From assembly GCF_029223885.1 (NCBI RefSeq), contig NZ_CP119409.1, forward strand, positions 150,001-214,000: a stretch of 64,000 bases of DNA. The letters run 5' to 3'. The position numbers and the translations under genes were made by a program. The stretch comes from Pararhizobium gei (lineage in GTDB: Bacteria > Pseudomonadota > Alphaproteobacteria > Rhizobiales > Rhizobiaceae). Under the pieces are notes generated by a model. It had not been told where the DNA came from. It made no database searches and was given only the letters and a program-made list of their open reading frames with translations. Below are positions 30,312-38,641 of the stretch, piece by piece. Each line of letters starts with the position of its first letter. The stretch's first letter is position 1.

Positions 30312-31028
30312 ATGATGCAGGCACTGATCTTCGACTGCGACGGGGTGCTCGTCGACACGGAGCGTGACGGCCACCGGGTTGCGTTCAACCAGGCTTTTGC
30401 GCAGTTGGGTATCGATTGCGTCTGGGATGTCGAGCGCTACGGCGCGCTGCTTTTGACCGCAGGCGGCAAGGAGCGGATGCGGCGGCATTTCGATGAAACC
30501 GGATGGCCACAGAACTATCCCGACCACGATGCGCTGATTTCCAGGATCCATCTCCTGAAGACGGATATCTTCATGACGCTGATCAGCACCGGTGCGCTGC
30601 CGTTGCGTCCCGGTGTTCGCCGGATCGTCGATGAGGCTATCGACGCCGGTATTGCGCTCGCTGTCTGTTCCACATCGAACGAGAAGGCGGTGCAGGCCGT
30701 CGTCGACGTGATGCTCGGGCCGCAGCGATCTGCCAAGATCACCGTCTTTGCCGGAGATGTGGTGGCGGCCAAGAAGCCCGCGCCAGACATTTACACGCTG
30801 GCGGCAACGACGCTTGGGCTCACCCCTTCCGCATGCATGGTCATTGAGGATAGCAATAACGGGCTGAGGGCCGCCAAGGCCGCGGGCATGCGCTGCGTCG
30901 TCACGATATCGTCCTATACCGCCGAGGAGGATTTTACCCTGGCGGACAGGATCGTTTCAGACCTTGATGCAGGCATCGATATTCCGGCCTGCCGGGCGAT
31001 CGTGGAAATGACGGCTTCAACACTCTGA
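30312..31028 (+). CDS. HAD phosphatase, CbbY-like
   Basis: 238 residues. Catalytic Asp pair in IFDCDGVLVDTE (residues 8 and 10 of the HAD motif I), motif II Ser/Thr in CSTSN, Lys in KKPAPDIY and the acidic motif IEDSNNG. The cap pattern YGALLLTAGGKERMRRHF resembles CbbY, which removes phosphate from xylulose-1,5-bisphosphate. Coupling to an aldolase suggests clearing of a bisphosphate side product. The true substrate is not known. Confidence 0.85.
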   Translation: MMQALIFDCDGVLVDTERDGHRVAFNQAFAQLGIDCVWDVERYGALLLTAGGKERMRRHFDETGWPQNYPDHDALISRIHLLKTDIFMTLISTGALPLRPGVRRIVDEAIDAGIALAVCSTSNEKAVQAVVDVMLGPQRSAKITVFAGDVVAAKKPAPDIYTLAATTLGLTPSACMVIEDSNNGLRAAKAAGMRCVVTISSYTAEEDFTLADRIVSDLDAGIDIPACRAIVEMTASTL

Positions 31029-31112
31029 GCAGCAAACGCGACGATCCGAAAACCCCTATGGATTATCGGATCGTCCTTCAGGTTTCATGCGGCATCGGAG
31101 CCATCTGCAGGA

Positions 31113-32024
31113 TCAGGCTTCGTCGTTGTTGCGATGGCGGTAGCGTTTTTCAAGGGCGGCGCCTGTCGTGCGCAGGCTTTGCGCCGTCTTCTCTCCGGTC
31201 CGGAACAATGTGCCGACATAGAGAAGATCGATCAGGAACAGCTGGCTGATCCGGCCTTCCAGAAAATCCCCATGCAACGGCACGAGCTGCTGGCTGGCAC
31301 CCCAGGTTATCAGGGACACATTGGACGCTTTTGCAACCTCTGAATTTGCGTTGCTGGTAATGGCGATCGTTGTTGCCGACCGTTCCCGGGCGAGAAGCAG
31401 CGCGTCTGTGACCGTTTCAGTTGTGCCGGTGTGCGAGATGCCGACCATCACGTCATCGGGCTGGAGCGTTGCGGCGACGATTGTCTGTGTGTAACCATCC
31501 CGATAGCTTGTGGCGTCGAAGCCGGCCTTCATAAAGAGATGGGCTGCCTCGTCGCAGATGGACGCAGCACCGCCGACGCCAACGAAAACGATTTTACGCG
31601 CTTTGTGCAACGCGTCTACTGCAAGGTCGAGCCGCTGCGCGTCCAGCATGCGATGCGTGCCCTCGATACCTGAAATCAGCAGCGAGGCGAGCTTGCCGCT
31701 GGTGCTGATCAGGGAATCACTGTCCTCGATTTCCAGGGGAATATTGACGAAGGAGCGGCGGCTTCGGGCACCTTCGGCCAGCGACAGCTTCATGTCGGGA
31801 TAGCCCTCATAACCAAGCGCGCGGCTGACGCGGCTGATCGTGGCTTCGCTGACCCCCAGAGTGCGGCCGAGCTCGGTGATCGAGGAATCAAGCCTCTTGC
31901 TGGCATTGTCGCGAAGGAAATCGGCGACGATCCGTTCGGACTTGCGCAGCGTACCGTAACGTTCCTGGATGCGTTCGAGAAGATCGCTTTGCTGAAGGTC
32001 CGAAAGCTGGCGAGGCTCAGTCAT
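31113..32024 (-). CDS. RpiR-family transcriptional regulator
   Basis: 303 residues from the ATG at 32024; the frame is open further upstream, but that sequence has no family similarity. N-terminal HTH_6 (SITELGRTLGVSEATISRVSRALGY) and C-terminal SIS domain for a phosphosugar ligand (VGVGGAASICDEAAHLF; ISHTGTTETVTDAL). It faces the E1-E2-E3 operon across 446 bases holding AAAATTTTCT motifs, and probably represses it until a sugar phosphate binds. Confidence 0.92.
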   Translation of the reverse strand: MTEPRQLSDLQQSDLLERIQERYGTLRKSERIVADFLRDNASKRLDSSITELGRTLGVSEATISRVSRALGYEGYPDMKLSLAEGARSRRSFVNIPLEIEDSDSLISTSGKLASLLISGIEGTHRMLDAQRLDLAVDALHKARKIVFVGVGGAASICDEAAHLFMKAGFDATSYRDGYTQTIVAATLQPDDVMVGISHTGTTETVTDALLLARERSATTIAITSNANSEVAKASNVSLITWGASQQLVPLHGDFLEGRISQLFLIDLLYVGTLFRTGEKTAQSLRTTGAALEKRYRHRNNDEA

Positions 32025-32411
32025 GCACGATGTCCGTTTCTGCGAGTGGCGCTGCCAGCGCGGCAGACTTCCCTTCTCTAGCATTCCCGACAGAAGAATA
32101 AAAGTTTCACCCGAGTGTTCCAGCTTTTCTCTCCACTGAAAAAGCAGGTGCCATAAGGGCTTGCGACGCTTTGCGTGCGCGCGCAGCCTATGGAGAAAAT
32201 TCGGCTTGGCATCGTCCATCCATCTTGAAAGAAATTTTCTGATCGACAAATTTTACAACGTACTTACGGGAATTTGGTTACCTGCTCCCGTGCAGAATGA
32301 ATTTTCCTCTGTGCGGATTGAATATTTTAACGTTTTAAAATCAGTTAGATAGTTTGATTATAAAGATAGCTCTCGACGGAAATGGCCATTTGCAGCGATT
32401 CCATCATTAGG
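32025..32411. promoter_or_regulatory. RpiR / E1alpha divergent control region
   Basis: AT-rich non-coding DNA of the 446-base divergent gap. GAAATTTTCT lies at 32231-32240, followed by TCGACA at 32243-32248. It matches the motif overlapping the E1alpha promoter at 32414 and probably forms a second site about 180 bases away, suited to looping or autoregulation. The regulator's own promoter must also lie here, but I could not pick it out with confidence. Confidence 0.5.
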
Positions 32412-32452
32412 GAGAAAATTTTCTCGACAGGGTTATTGAGGGGTGCTAGATA
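32412..32452 (+). promoter_or_regulatory. Promoter with overlapping palindrome, E1alpha operon
   Basis: TCGACA (32424-32429), a 17-base spacer and TAGATA (32447-32452) make a strong sigma-70-type promoter. The perfect 14-bp palindrome GAGAAAATTTTCTC (32412-32425) overlaps the -35 edge, so a bound dimer would block polymerase. The RpiR protein encoded next door is the likely ligand-sensitive repressor. Confidence 0.65.
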
Positions 32453-32497
32453 CATTGTCACGAGGAAACAATGGACCAATTCGGGAGGGAAGCATCC

Positions 32498-33484
32498 ATG
32501 TCAGCCCAATCCAGCAACGCCAATGCCCCATCACGGGAGCTCCTGGAGAAACTTTTCAGGACGGCCTATAAAATCCGTGTCTTCGAAACAGAGGGGATCA
32601 AGCTTTACCGTCAGGGCCTGATCCGCGGGTACTTCCATCCCTATCTGGGGCAGGAAGGGATTGCGACCGGCGTCTGTGCCGCGCTGAAGGATGGCGACTA
32701 TATTGCGTCGACCCACCGCGGCCATGGTCACTGCATTGCCTGGGGCGCCAGCATCAACAAGATGGTTGCCGAACTCCTGCAGAAGGACACTGGCTATTGC
32801 CGTGGTTACGGCGGATCCATGCACATTGCCGACATCAAAGCCGGCAATCTCGGTGCCAACGGCATCGTCGGCGCGGGTACCCCGCTGGGTGTCGGCGCGG
32901 CGCTTGCCTCGCAGGTCAAAGGCTCCGATGCCGTGACTGTCACCTTCACCACGGATGGAGCGTCGAACAACGGCACCTTCATGGAATCGCTCAATCTGGC
33001 GGCGATCTGGAATCTCGCTTTCGTCCTGGTCGTCGAGAACAACCAGTATGCGGTTTCCACCAAGATCGAGGAATCGACCCGCGAGGTCGATCTCTACAAG
33101 CGTGGCCTCGCCATCGGCGTGGAGAGCTATCAAGTCGATGGCAATGATTCACTCGCCGTCTACAACATGACGAAGGATGCCGTCGAAAAATGCCGGCGCG
33201 GCGAGGGGCCGATCCTCATCGAAGCCAAGACCTATCGCCATATGGGCCACCACGTGAACGATCCCGGCAAGTACATGCCGGCCGACCGCCTTGCCTACTA
33301 CAAGGAACGGGACCCGGTCGATCGCGCGCGCGCTGCGCTGACGGAGATGTCCGGTATCGACCAGTCCGAAATCGATGCGATCGAGAATGAGATCCGGCAG
33401 GAATTCGAGGCCGCGGTCGAGTTTTCCAAGGCGAGCGGTGAAGTGACGATCGCGGAATTCCGCGAATTCGCTGCTGCTTATTGA
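32498..33484 (+). CDS. Acetoin/pyruvate-dehydrogenase-like E1 alpha
   Basis: 328 residues from ATG 32498 (GGGAGGG upstream); ATG 32471 with GAGGAA is a credible alternative adding nine residues. The thiamine-diphosphate motif is TDGASNN (152-158). HRGHGHCIAWGA and GGSMHIADIKAGNLGANGIVG match the AcoA/PdhA family. With E1 beta it would decarboxylate a 2-oxo acid or cleave an acyloin and pass the acyl group to lipoyl E2. Because the cognate E2 (35783) is AcoC-like, an acyloin (alpha-hydroxyketone) substrate is favoured over pyruvate. Confidence 0.9.
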   Translation: MSAQSSNANAPSRELLEKLFRTAYKIRVFETEGIKLYRQGLIRGYFHPYLGQEGIATGVCAALKDGDYIASTHRGHGHCIAWGASINKMVAELLQKDTGYCRGYGGSMHIADIKAGNLGANGIVGAGTPLGVGAALASQVKGSDAVTVTFTTDGASNNGTFMESLNLAAIWNLAFVLVVENNQYAVSTKIEESTREVDLYKRGLAIGVESYQVDGNDSLAVYNMTKDAVEKCRRGEGPILIEAKTYRHMGHHVNDPGKYMPADRLAYYKERDPVDRARAALTEMSGIDQSEIDAIENEIRQEFEAAVEFSKASGEVTIAEFREFAAAY

Positions 33485-33507
33485 GCTTCCGGGGAGAGAG
33501 AACGAAA

Positions 33508-34512
33508 ATGGCCAGAGAACTTATGTACCGTGACGCCCTTCGCGAGGCGATCGACGAGGAAATGGAACGCGACAGCTCGGTGTTCATCATCGGTGAAGGC
33601 ATCGCCGAGCGCGGCGGTTCCTACAAGGTGACGGAAGGGCTGCTCGACAAGTACGGTCCCAAGCGTGTCCGTGATACGCCGATCGCCGAAGCCGGCATGA
33701 TCGGCGTCGGTGTGGGTGCCGCGATTGCCGGCGCTCGTCCGATCGTTGAAATCCTCTATGTCGATTTTGCCATGCTCGGCATGGACATGCTCGTCAACCA
33801 GGCGGCGAAGTTTCGCCTGATGACCGGCGGCGATGGACGCGTGCCTTTCGTGATGCGCACCCAGGGCGGAACGGGTGGCGGGGTGGCGGCGCAGCATTCG
33901 CAGAGCCTCGAGGCCCTGTTCTACCACATTCCGGGTCTTCAGGTCGTCATGCCGTCGGTTCCCGCCGATGCCAAGGGCCTGCTGAAATACGCCTTGCGTC
34001 AGCAGGATCCGGTGATGTTCCTCGAGCACAAGCATCTTTACATGACCAAGGGCATGGTACCCGATGGTGAACATATCATCGAGTTCGGCAAGGGCGATAT
34101 CAAGCGTCCGGGCAAGGACGTGACGATCATCGCCTGGTCGAACATGATCCCGCGTGCCCTCGAAGCGGCAGCGAAGCTCGCCGAAGAGGGCATCGACGCC
34201 GAAGTGCTCGATCCGCGTACCCTGGTGCCGCTCGACAAGGCGATGATCCTTACCTCGGTCGCCAAGACCAACCGGGTCGTCATCGCGCAGGAGGCTGTGC
34301 GCCGCGGCGGCGTCGCCTCTGACATCGCCTCGATCATCCAGGCGGAAGCCTTCTATGATCTCGATGCCCCGATCGAGATCGTCGCCGGTCTCAACATCCC
34401 CGTTCCGTTCAATCTCGAGCTCGAAAAGGCCAGCGTGCCGCAGGTCGACGACATCGTCGTCGCTGCCCGCCGTACGTTGCATGCCAAGCCTTTCGCGCTC
34501 GCCGCCGAATGA
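33508..34512 (+). CDS. Acetoin/pyruvate-dehydrogenase-like E1 beta
   Basis: 334 residues from ATG 33508. Transketolase pyrimidine-binding domain (about 4-180: DSSVFIIGEGIAERGG, DTPIAEAGMIGVGVGAAI, RTQGGTGGGVAAQHSQSLE) and C-terminal transketolase domain (about 200-325: KDVTIIAWSNMIPRAL, DLDAPIEIVAGLNIPVP). Conserved catalytic Glu/His of the beta chain lie in PIAEAG and AAQHSQ. Forms the alpha2beta2 E1. Its last four bases contain an alternative start for the next frame, showing tight coupling. Confidence 0.92.
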   Translation: MARELMYRDALREAIDEEMERDSSVFIIGEGIAERGGSYKVTEGLLDKYGPKRVRDTPIAEAGMIGVGVGAAIAGARPIVEILYVDFAMLGMDMLVNQAAKFRLMTGGDGRVPFVMRTQGGTGGGVAAQHSQSLEALFYHIPGLQVVMPSVPADAKGLLKYALRQQDPVMFLEHKHLYMTKGMVPDGEHIIEFGKGDIKRPGKDVTIIAWSNMIPRALEAAAKLAEEGIDAEVLDPRTLVPLDKAMILTSVAKTNRVVIAQEAVRRGGVASDIASIIQAEAFYDLDAPIEIVAGLNIPVPFNLELEKASVPQVDDIVVAARRTLHAKPFALAAE

Positions 34513-34544
34513 TCACCGATCTTTGGACAGGACAGGAAACGACG

Positions 34545-35765
34545 ATGTCTATGAATGTTTTGGAAAAACTGGCCGCCACGAATCCGGAATGTGAAATCTG
34601 GTGGGATTCGTCCCCCTTGATCTATCCGGGGTGGAAAGCATCCGTTCTCAAGGATGCACCGGCGGAAAAGCGTGCCGATTGGGAGGCGCAGCTGACGCGC
34701 CTCTTCGATGCCGATCACGTGTCGGCGACCGGTGAGATGGGTTTTCGCGGCGTGACCACCAATCCGCCGCTGTGCCTGCAGGCGATCCAGGCCGATCCCG
34801 CCTTCTGGGCCGAGGAAATCCGCAAGCTTGCGACCGAAAGTGGCTCGGACGATATCGAGCACATCTACTGGACCATTTATCTCGACGTGGTTCGCCGTGG
34901 CGCCGCTATGATCCGCAAGGTCTATGATATTTCCGGCGGGAAATACGGTCTCGTCTCGGGCCAGGTCGATCCGCGTTTCGTCACCGACCGGGCGCGCATG
35001 CTCGAACAGGGTCTGCAGCTTGCCGATATCGCCCCGAACGTCATGGTCAAGATTCCGGGTTCGAAGGAAGGTTACGAGGTCATTGAGGAACTGACGGCCC
35101 GCGGTATCTCGACCAACAACACGACGTCCTTCACGGTGCCGCAATATGTCGCCTGCATGGACGCGGTTTCCCGCGGTCTGGAGCGCGCAAAGGCCAATGG
35201 TGTCGATCTGTCGAAATGGCGATCGGTCATCACACATATGTCGGCAAGGCTCGGCAATGTCGGTGATCTGAAGGCGCAAGCCGACGCACGCGGCATCGTG
35301 CTTTCGCCTGAAGAGATTCTGCTTGGCGAACTCGCCGTTCTCAAGCGTGCCTACCGGTACGGCAAGGAGCGCGGTCACCCCAGCAAGATGCTGCAATGTT
35401 CCATGCGCGTCTCCGATACGGGGCCGGGTGGCACGGCTTCCAGCTGGCATATTTCCAAACTGGCAGGCGGTGACTTCGTCTATACCTGCCCACCCGGCTA
35501 TATCGCCCAGCTCATGCAGGCCGAAGATCGTCTGCCCGATTTCGATCCGCGCGCCATCGATGAGGATGCGCCGGCTGAAACCATCGAGAAGCTTTTGCGC
35601 ATTCCCTATTTCCGGCAGGCATATGAATTCGACGGCATGCGGCCGGAGGAATTTTCCCAGTTCGGAGCCTTCGCCACCACGGCCGGCGAATTCGCCGCCG
35701 CGACCCGCAAGACCGTCGATTTCGTCGCCCAGTCGGTTGAGTCCGTCCGGCGCCGAGTGGCTTGA
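34545..35765 (+). CDS. Transaldolase-family protein with long C-terminus
   Basis: 406 residues from ATG 34545 (CAGGAAACG upstream). The transaldolase barrel motifs are there: GVTTNPP (69-75), the LVSGQVDPRF strand (136-145) and the Schiff-base lysine in NVMVKIPGS (Lys169), then STNNTTSF. The chain extends about 150 residues beyond a minimal aldolase and is longer than typical TalB. Family members transfer or release dihydroxyacetone from ketose phosphates. It sits between E1 beta and E2 of a lipoyl-dependent complex, an arrangement I do not recognise from a characterised pathway. Released dihydroxyacetone could be phosphorylated by the kinase at 48078. Confidence 0.85.
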   Translation: MSMNVLEKLAATNPECEIWWDSSPLIYPGWKASVLKDAPAEKRADWEAQLTRLFDADHVSATGEMGFRGVTTNPPLCLQAIQADPAFWAEEIRKLATESGSDDIEHIYWTIYLDVVRRGAAMIRKVYDISGGKYGLVSGQVDPRFVTDRARMLEQGLQLADIAPNVMVKIPGSKEGYEVIEELTARGISTNNTTSFTVPQYVACMDAVSRGLERAKANGVDLSKWRSVITHMSARLGNVGDLKAQADARGIVLSPEEILLGELAVLKRAYRYGKERGHPSKMLQCSMRVSDTGPGGTASSWHISKLAGGDFVYTCPPGYIAQLMQAEDRLPDFDPRAIDEDAPAETIEKLLRIPYFRQAYEFDGMRPEEFSQFGAFATTAGEFAAATRKTVDFVAQSVESVRRRVA

Positions 35766-35782
35766 GAAAGAGAGCAAACGTC

Positions 35783-37105
35783 ATGGCACGTCCCATTCTT
35801 ATGCCGCAGGTCGGGCAGGACCTGACCGAAGGCAAGATTACAGCGCTGAACATCAAGCTCGGCGACAAGGTCAAGAAAGGCGATATCGTCGCCGAGGTTG
35901 AATCCGAAAAGGCCGTGTTCGAGGTGGAAGCCTTCGAAACCGGTACCGTTCTGGAGGTACGCTATAAGGTTGGCGATATGGCCATTGTTCTCGAACCGAT
36001 CATCATGGTCGGCGAAGAGGGCGAGGTACTGGAAAGCACAGCCGCCGCCGGCTTTGCCGGTGAGGATGCGCAGGAGATTGTCAGCAAGGCTGCAGAAAGC
36101 GATGCGGCGACGCCGGTGGAAACCGGCCGTGAGACCGAGACCGTCTGGCTGAAGACCGGCACCGGTGGCTCGTCTCCCCTGGCGCGTCGGCTTGCCGGCA
36201 GCGCCGGGGTCGATATTGCACAGATCACCGGCACTGGCCCTCGCGGCGCCGTGGTCAAGCGCGATGTCGAGGCTTTTCAGCGCAGCAGGTCCGGCCCGTC
36301 ATCCGTTCTGCCGTTCAGCGGCAGCGCGGTTCGCGCATCAGGCGGCGCTTTGCCCGTGCGCACGCTTCAATCAGGAACGGGCGATCCGGTCGTGTTGATC
36401 CATGGTTTCGGCGGCGAACTTTCCGCATGGAAACCTTTCGTTGCGCATCTCGGCCTGACGAACCCTATTCTTGCTCTTGATCTTCCAGGTCACGGTGCCG
36501 CGGCATCCTCGGTCGTTGCCGATTTCGAAAGCCTGACCGCAGTCGTGCATGCGTCGCTTGTCGCCGAAGGGATCGACCGGGTGCACTTGGTCGGTCACTC
36601 GCTCGGCGCGGCCGTCGCCGCCAGCATCGCAGGTGGCGGAGATCTCCAGGTTCGGTCCTTGTCGCTTCTGTCTCCCGCCGGGCTTGGCCCGAGGATCAAT
36701 GGCGACTACATCGCCGGTTTCCTCGCCTCGACAAGCGAGGCGGCGCTGAAGGTCTGGCTCGAACTCCTGGTCCATGATCCGGCTTCGCTGCCGGGTGTCC
36801 TGGTCCGGGCAACGCTTGCGGCGCGCGAGGGAACGGCGATGCTGGGCAATCAGGCACGGCTTGCTGCCGGTGTCTTCTCCGGCAATACGCAGCTTTTCTC
36901 CATCCGCGACGCCTTGTTGCGCTTCGGCGGACCCGTGCGAGCCATCGTCGGGCGGGAAGACAAGATCGTCCCTTCGGAGCAGTCCGATTCCGTGCCGTCC
37001 CATGTCGGCCTGTACCGTCTGCCAAATGTGGGACATCTGCCACAGCTTGAAGCCGCTTCGCTGGTCGGGCGTCTCGTGGCGGAAACCGTTCGAAGCGCCG
37101 GTTGA
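35783..37105 (+). CDS. AcoC-like E2: lipoyl, E3-binding and hydrolase domains
   Basis: 440 residues from ATG 35783. Lipoyl domain 1-78 with attachment Lys43 in EVESEKAVFE. Peripheral-subunit-binding domain about 129-165 (SSPLARRLAGSAGVDIAQITG). C-terminal alpha/beta-hydrolase fold 200-435 with oxyanion segment IHGFGG, nucleophile GHSLG (Ser273), an Asp in VGREDKIVP and a His in NVGHLPQ. The usual CAT-like acyltransferase domain (HxxxDG) is absent. This layout is that of acetoin dehydrogenase AcoC. It needs lipoylation, which the lipA at 17574 could supply. Confidence 0.92.
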   Translation: MARPILMPQVGQDLTEGKITALNIKLGDKVKKGDIVAEVESEKAVFEVEAFETGTVLEVRYKVGDMAIVLEPIIMVGEEGEVLESTAAAGFAGEDAQEIVSKAAESDAATPVETGRETETVWLKTGTGGSSPLARRLAGSAGVDIAQITGTGPRGAVVKRDVEAFQRSRSGPSSVLPFSGSAVRASGGALPVRTLQSGTGDPVVLIHGFGGELSAWKPFVAHLGLTNPILALDLPGHGAAASSVVADFESLTAVVHASLVAEGIDRVHLVGHSLGAAVAASIAGGGDLQVRSLSLLSPAGLGPRINGDYIAGFLASTSEAALKVWLELLVHDPASLPGVLVRATLAAREGTAMLGNQARLAAGVFSGNTQLFSIRDALLRFGGPVRAIVGREDKIVPSEQSDSVPSHVGLYRLPNVGHLPQLEAASLVGRLVAETVRSAG

Positions 37106-37117
37106 TCCGTCGCTTCA

Positions 37118-37170
37118 CCTCCCGGCCGCACTGCACGCTCCCAAGGGCGCGCAGTGCGGTTGACGGGAGG
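37118..37170 (+). other. Hairpin between E2 and E3 genes
   Basis: CCGCACTGC (37126-37134) pairs with GCAGTGCGG (37151-37159), and outer CCTCCCG / CGGGAGG arms extend the stem. There is no T-tract, so it is more likely an mRNA-stabilising or processing site than a terminator. Confidence 0.5.
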
Positions 37171-37216
37171 CAAAGCGTCAATGCGTATTCACTTTGCTGC
37201 TTGAAAGGACAGGCCG

Positions 37217-38629
37217 ATGCCAGCTTATGATCTCATCGTCATCGGCGCAGGTCCCGGCGGCTATGTCGCCGCCATCCGTGCCGCCCAGCTCGGCCTGCGC
37301 ACGGCGGTGGTCGAGCGCCGTCATCTGGGCGGAATCTGCCTGAACTGGGGATGTATCCCGACGAAATCGCTGTTGCAGTCGGCCGAAATCCTGCATGCCT
37401 TGCGCACCGCTTCGCGCTTTGGCATAGACGTGGCCGAGCCTCAACCCAGCCTGTCCAGGATGGTCGAGCGTTCGCGCGGCGTTGCCGGACAGTTGAACGC
37501 CGGCGTGCAGTTTCTCTTGCGCAAAAACAAGATCGATACGATCTGGGGCGACGCTGAAATCGTGGATCTTGGCCTTGTCCGGGTCAAGGCTTCCTCCGGT
37601 GATGGGCCAAAAGGCGCGCTGCCACCGGGCGACTATGAGGCAGCCCATATCATTCTGGCCACCGGCGCGCGTGAACGTAGCTTGCCGGGCTTGACGCCGG
37701 ACGGCGAGCGGATCTGGTCCTATTACCACGCCATGACGGCGACGGCGCTCCCTGCGTCCCTCTTAATCGTCGGCGCAGGCGCCATCGGCGTCGAATTTGC
37801 GGCCTTCTATGCCGAGCTCGGAACGAAGGTGACGCTGGTCGAGCGTAGGCCGCGCATCCTGCCGCTGGAGGATGCCGAGATCGCCGACCTGATGGCCAAG
37901 GCATTGAAGAAAAAGGGTATAGACATTCTTTGCGGTGCGACCGTTTCCGCCGCGCCGACCGATGGATCCGGTCTAGCCGTCAGGATCACGCTGGCGGATG
38001 GCGAGATGCGGATGCTCGATACCGAAAAGCTGCTTTCCGCGGTGGGGGTCGTTGCCAATATCGAGGGGTTGGGACTGGAGCGTCTCGGCGTCGAACTGTC
38101 GAACGGTACGATCCGCACATCGTCTCAGGGGCGCACAACTGTTCCGGGCATCTATGCGATCGGCGATGTCGCCGGCCCGCCGATGCTGGCCCACAAGGCT
38201 GAACATGAAGGTGTCATCTGCGCCGAGGGCATCGTCGGACATGCCGGCCACACGGCTCTTGGACCGGTTCCGTCCTGCGTGTTCGCCAATCCGCAGCTGG
38301 CGTCCATCGGGCTGACGGAGGAGGAAGCCGTTGCAACAAAGCGTGCGTTCGAGATCGGCCGTTTCAGCTTGCGGGGCAATGGCAAGGCTGTGACGCTGGG
38401 CGAAACAGACGGCATGGTCAAGGTCCTGTTTGACGCGCAAAGCCTGCAGGTCATCGGCGCGCACATGCTCGGCCCGAACGCCAGTGAACTCATCCCGGTT
38501 TTTTCCCTCGCCATGGCGATGGGCGCCACCCGCGAGCAGCTCGCTGCGACGGTTTTCCCGCATCCGACGCTGTCGGAAGCCCTTCATGAAGCGGTTCTCG
38601 CCTCCGAAGGGCGCGCGATCCATGCGTAA
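37217..38629 (+). CDS. lpdA: Dihydrolipoamide dehydrogenase (E3)
   Basis: 470 residues. FAD-binding GAGPGGYVAAIRAAQLG, redox disulfide GGICLNWGCIP (Cys41, Cys46), NAD-binding GAGAIGVEFAAFY and the C-terminal HPTLSE catalytic His. It reoxidises the dihydrolipoyl arm of the E2 at 35783 and makes NADH. AAAGGACAGG precedes ATG. Confidence 0.96.
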   Translation: MPAYDLIVIGAGPGGYVAAIRAAQLGLRTAVVERRHLGGICLNWGCIPTKSLLQSAEILHALRTASRFGIDVAEPQPSLSRMVERSRGVAGQLNAGVQFLLRKNKIDTIWGDAEIVDLGLVRVKASSGDGPKGALPPGDYEAAHIILATGARERSLPGLTPDGERIWSYYHAMTATALPASLLIVGAGAIGVEFAAFYAELGTKVTLVERRPRILPLEDAEIADLMAKALKKKGIDILCGATVSAAPTDGSGLAVRITLADGEMRMLDTEKLLSAVGVVANIEGLGLERLGVELSNGTIRTSSQGRTTVPGIYAIGDVAGPPMLAHKAEHEGVICAEGIVGHAGHTALGPVPSCVFANPQLASIGLTEEEAVATKRAFEIGRFSLRGNGKAVTLGETDGMVKVLFDAQSLQVIGAHMLGPNASELIPVFSLAMAMGATREQLAATVFPHPTLSEALHEAVLASEGRAIHA

Positions 38630-38641
38630 GGAAACCAGGAG

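Noticed and set aside
32025..32249. N-terminal extension of the RpiR gene up to 32249
   Set aside because: The added residues are rich in Arg/Trp with no family match, and the family N-terminus begins right at ATG 32024.
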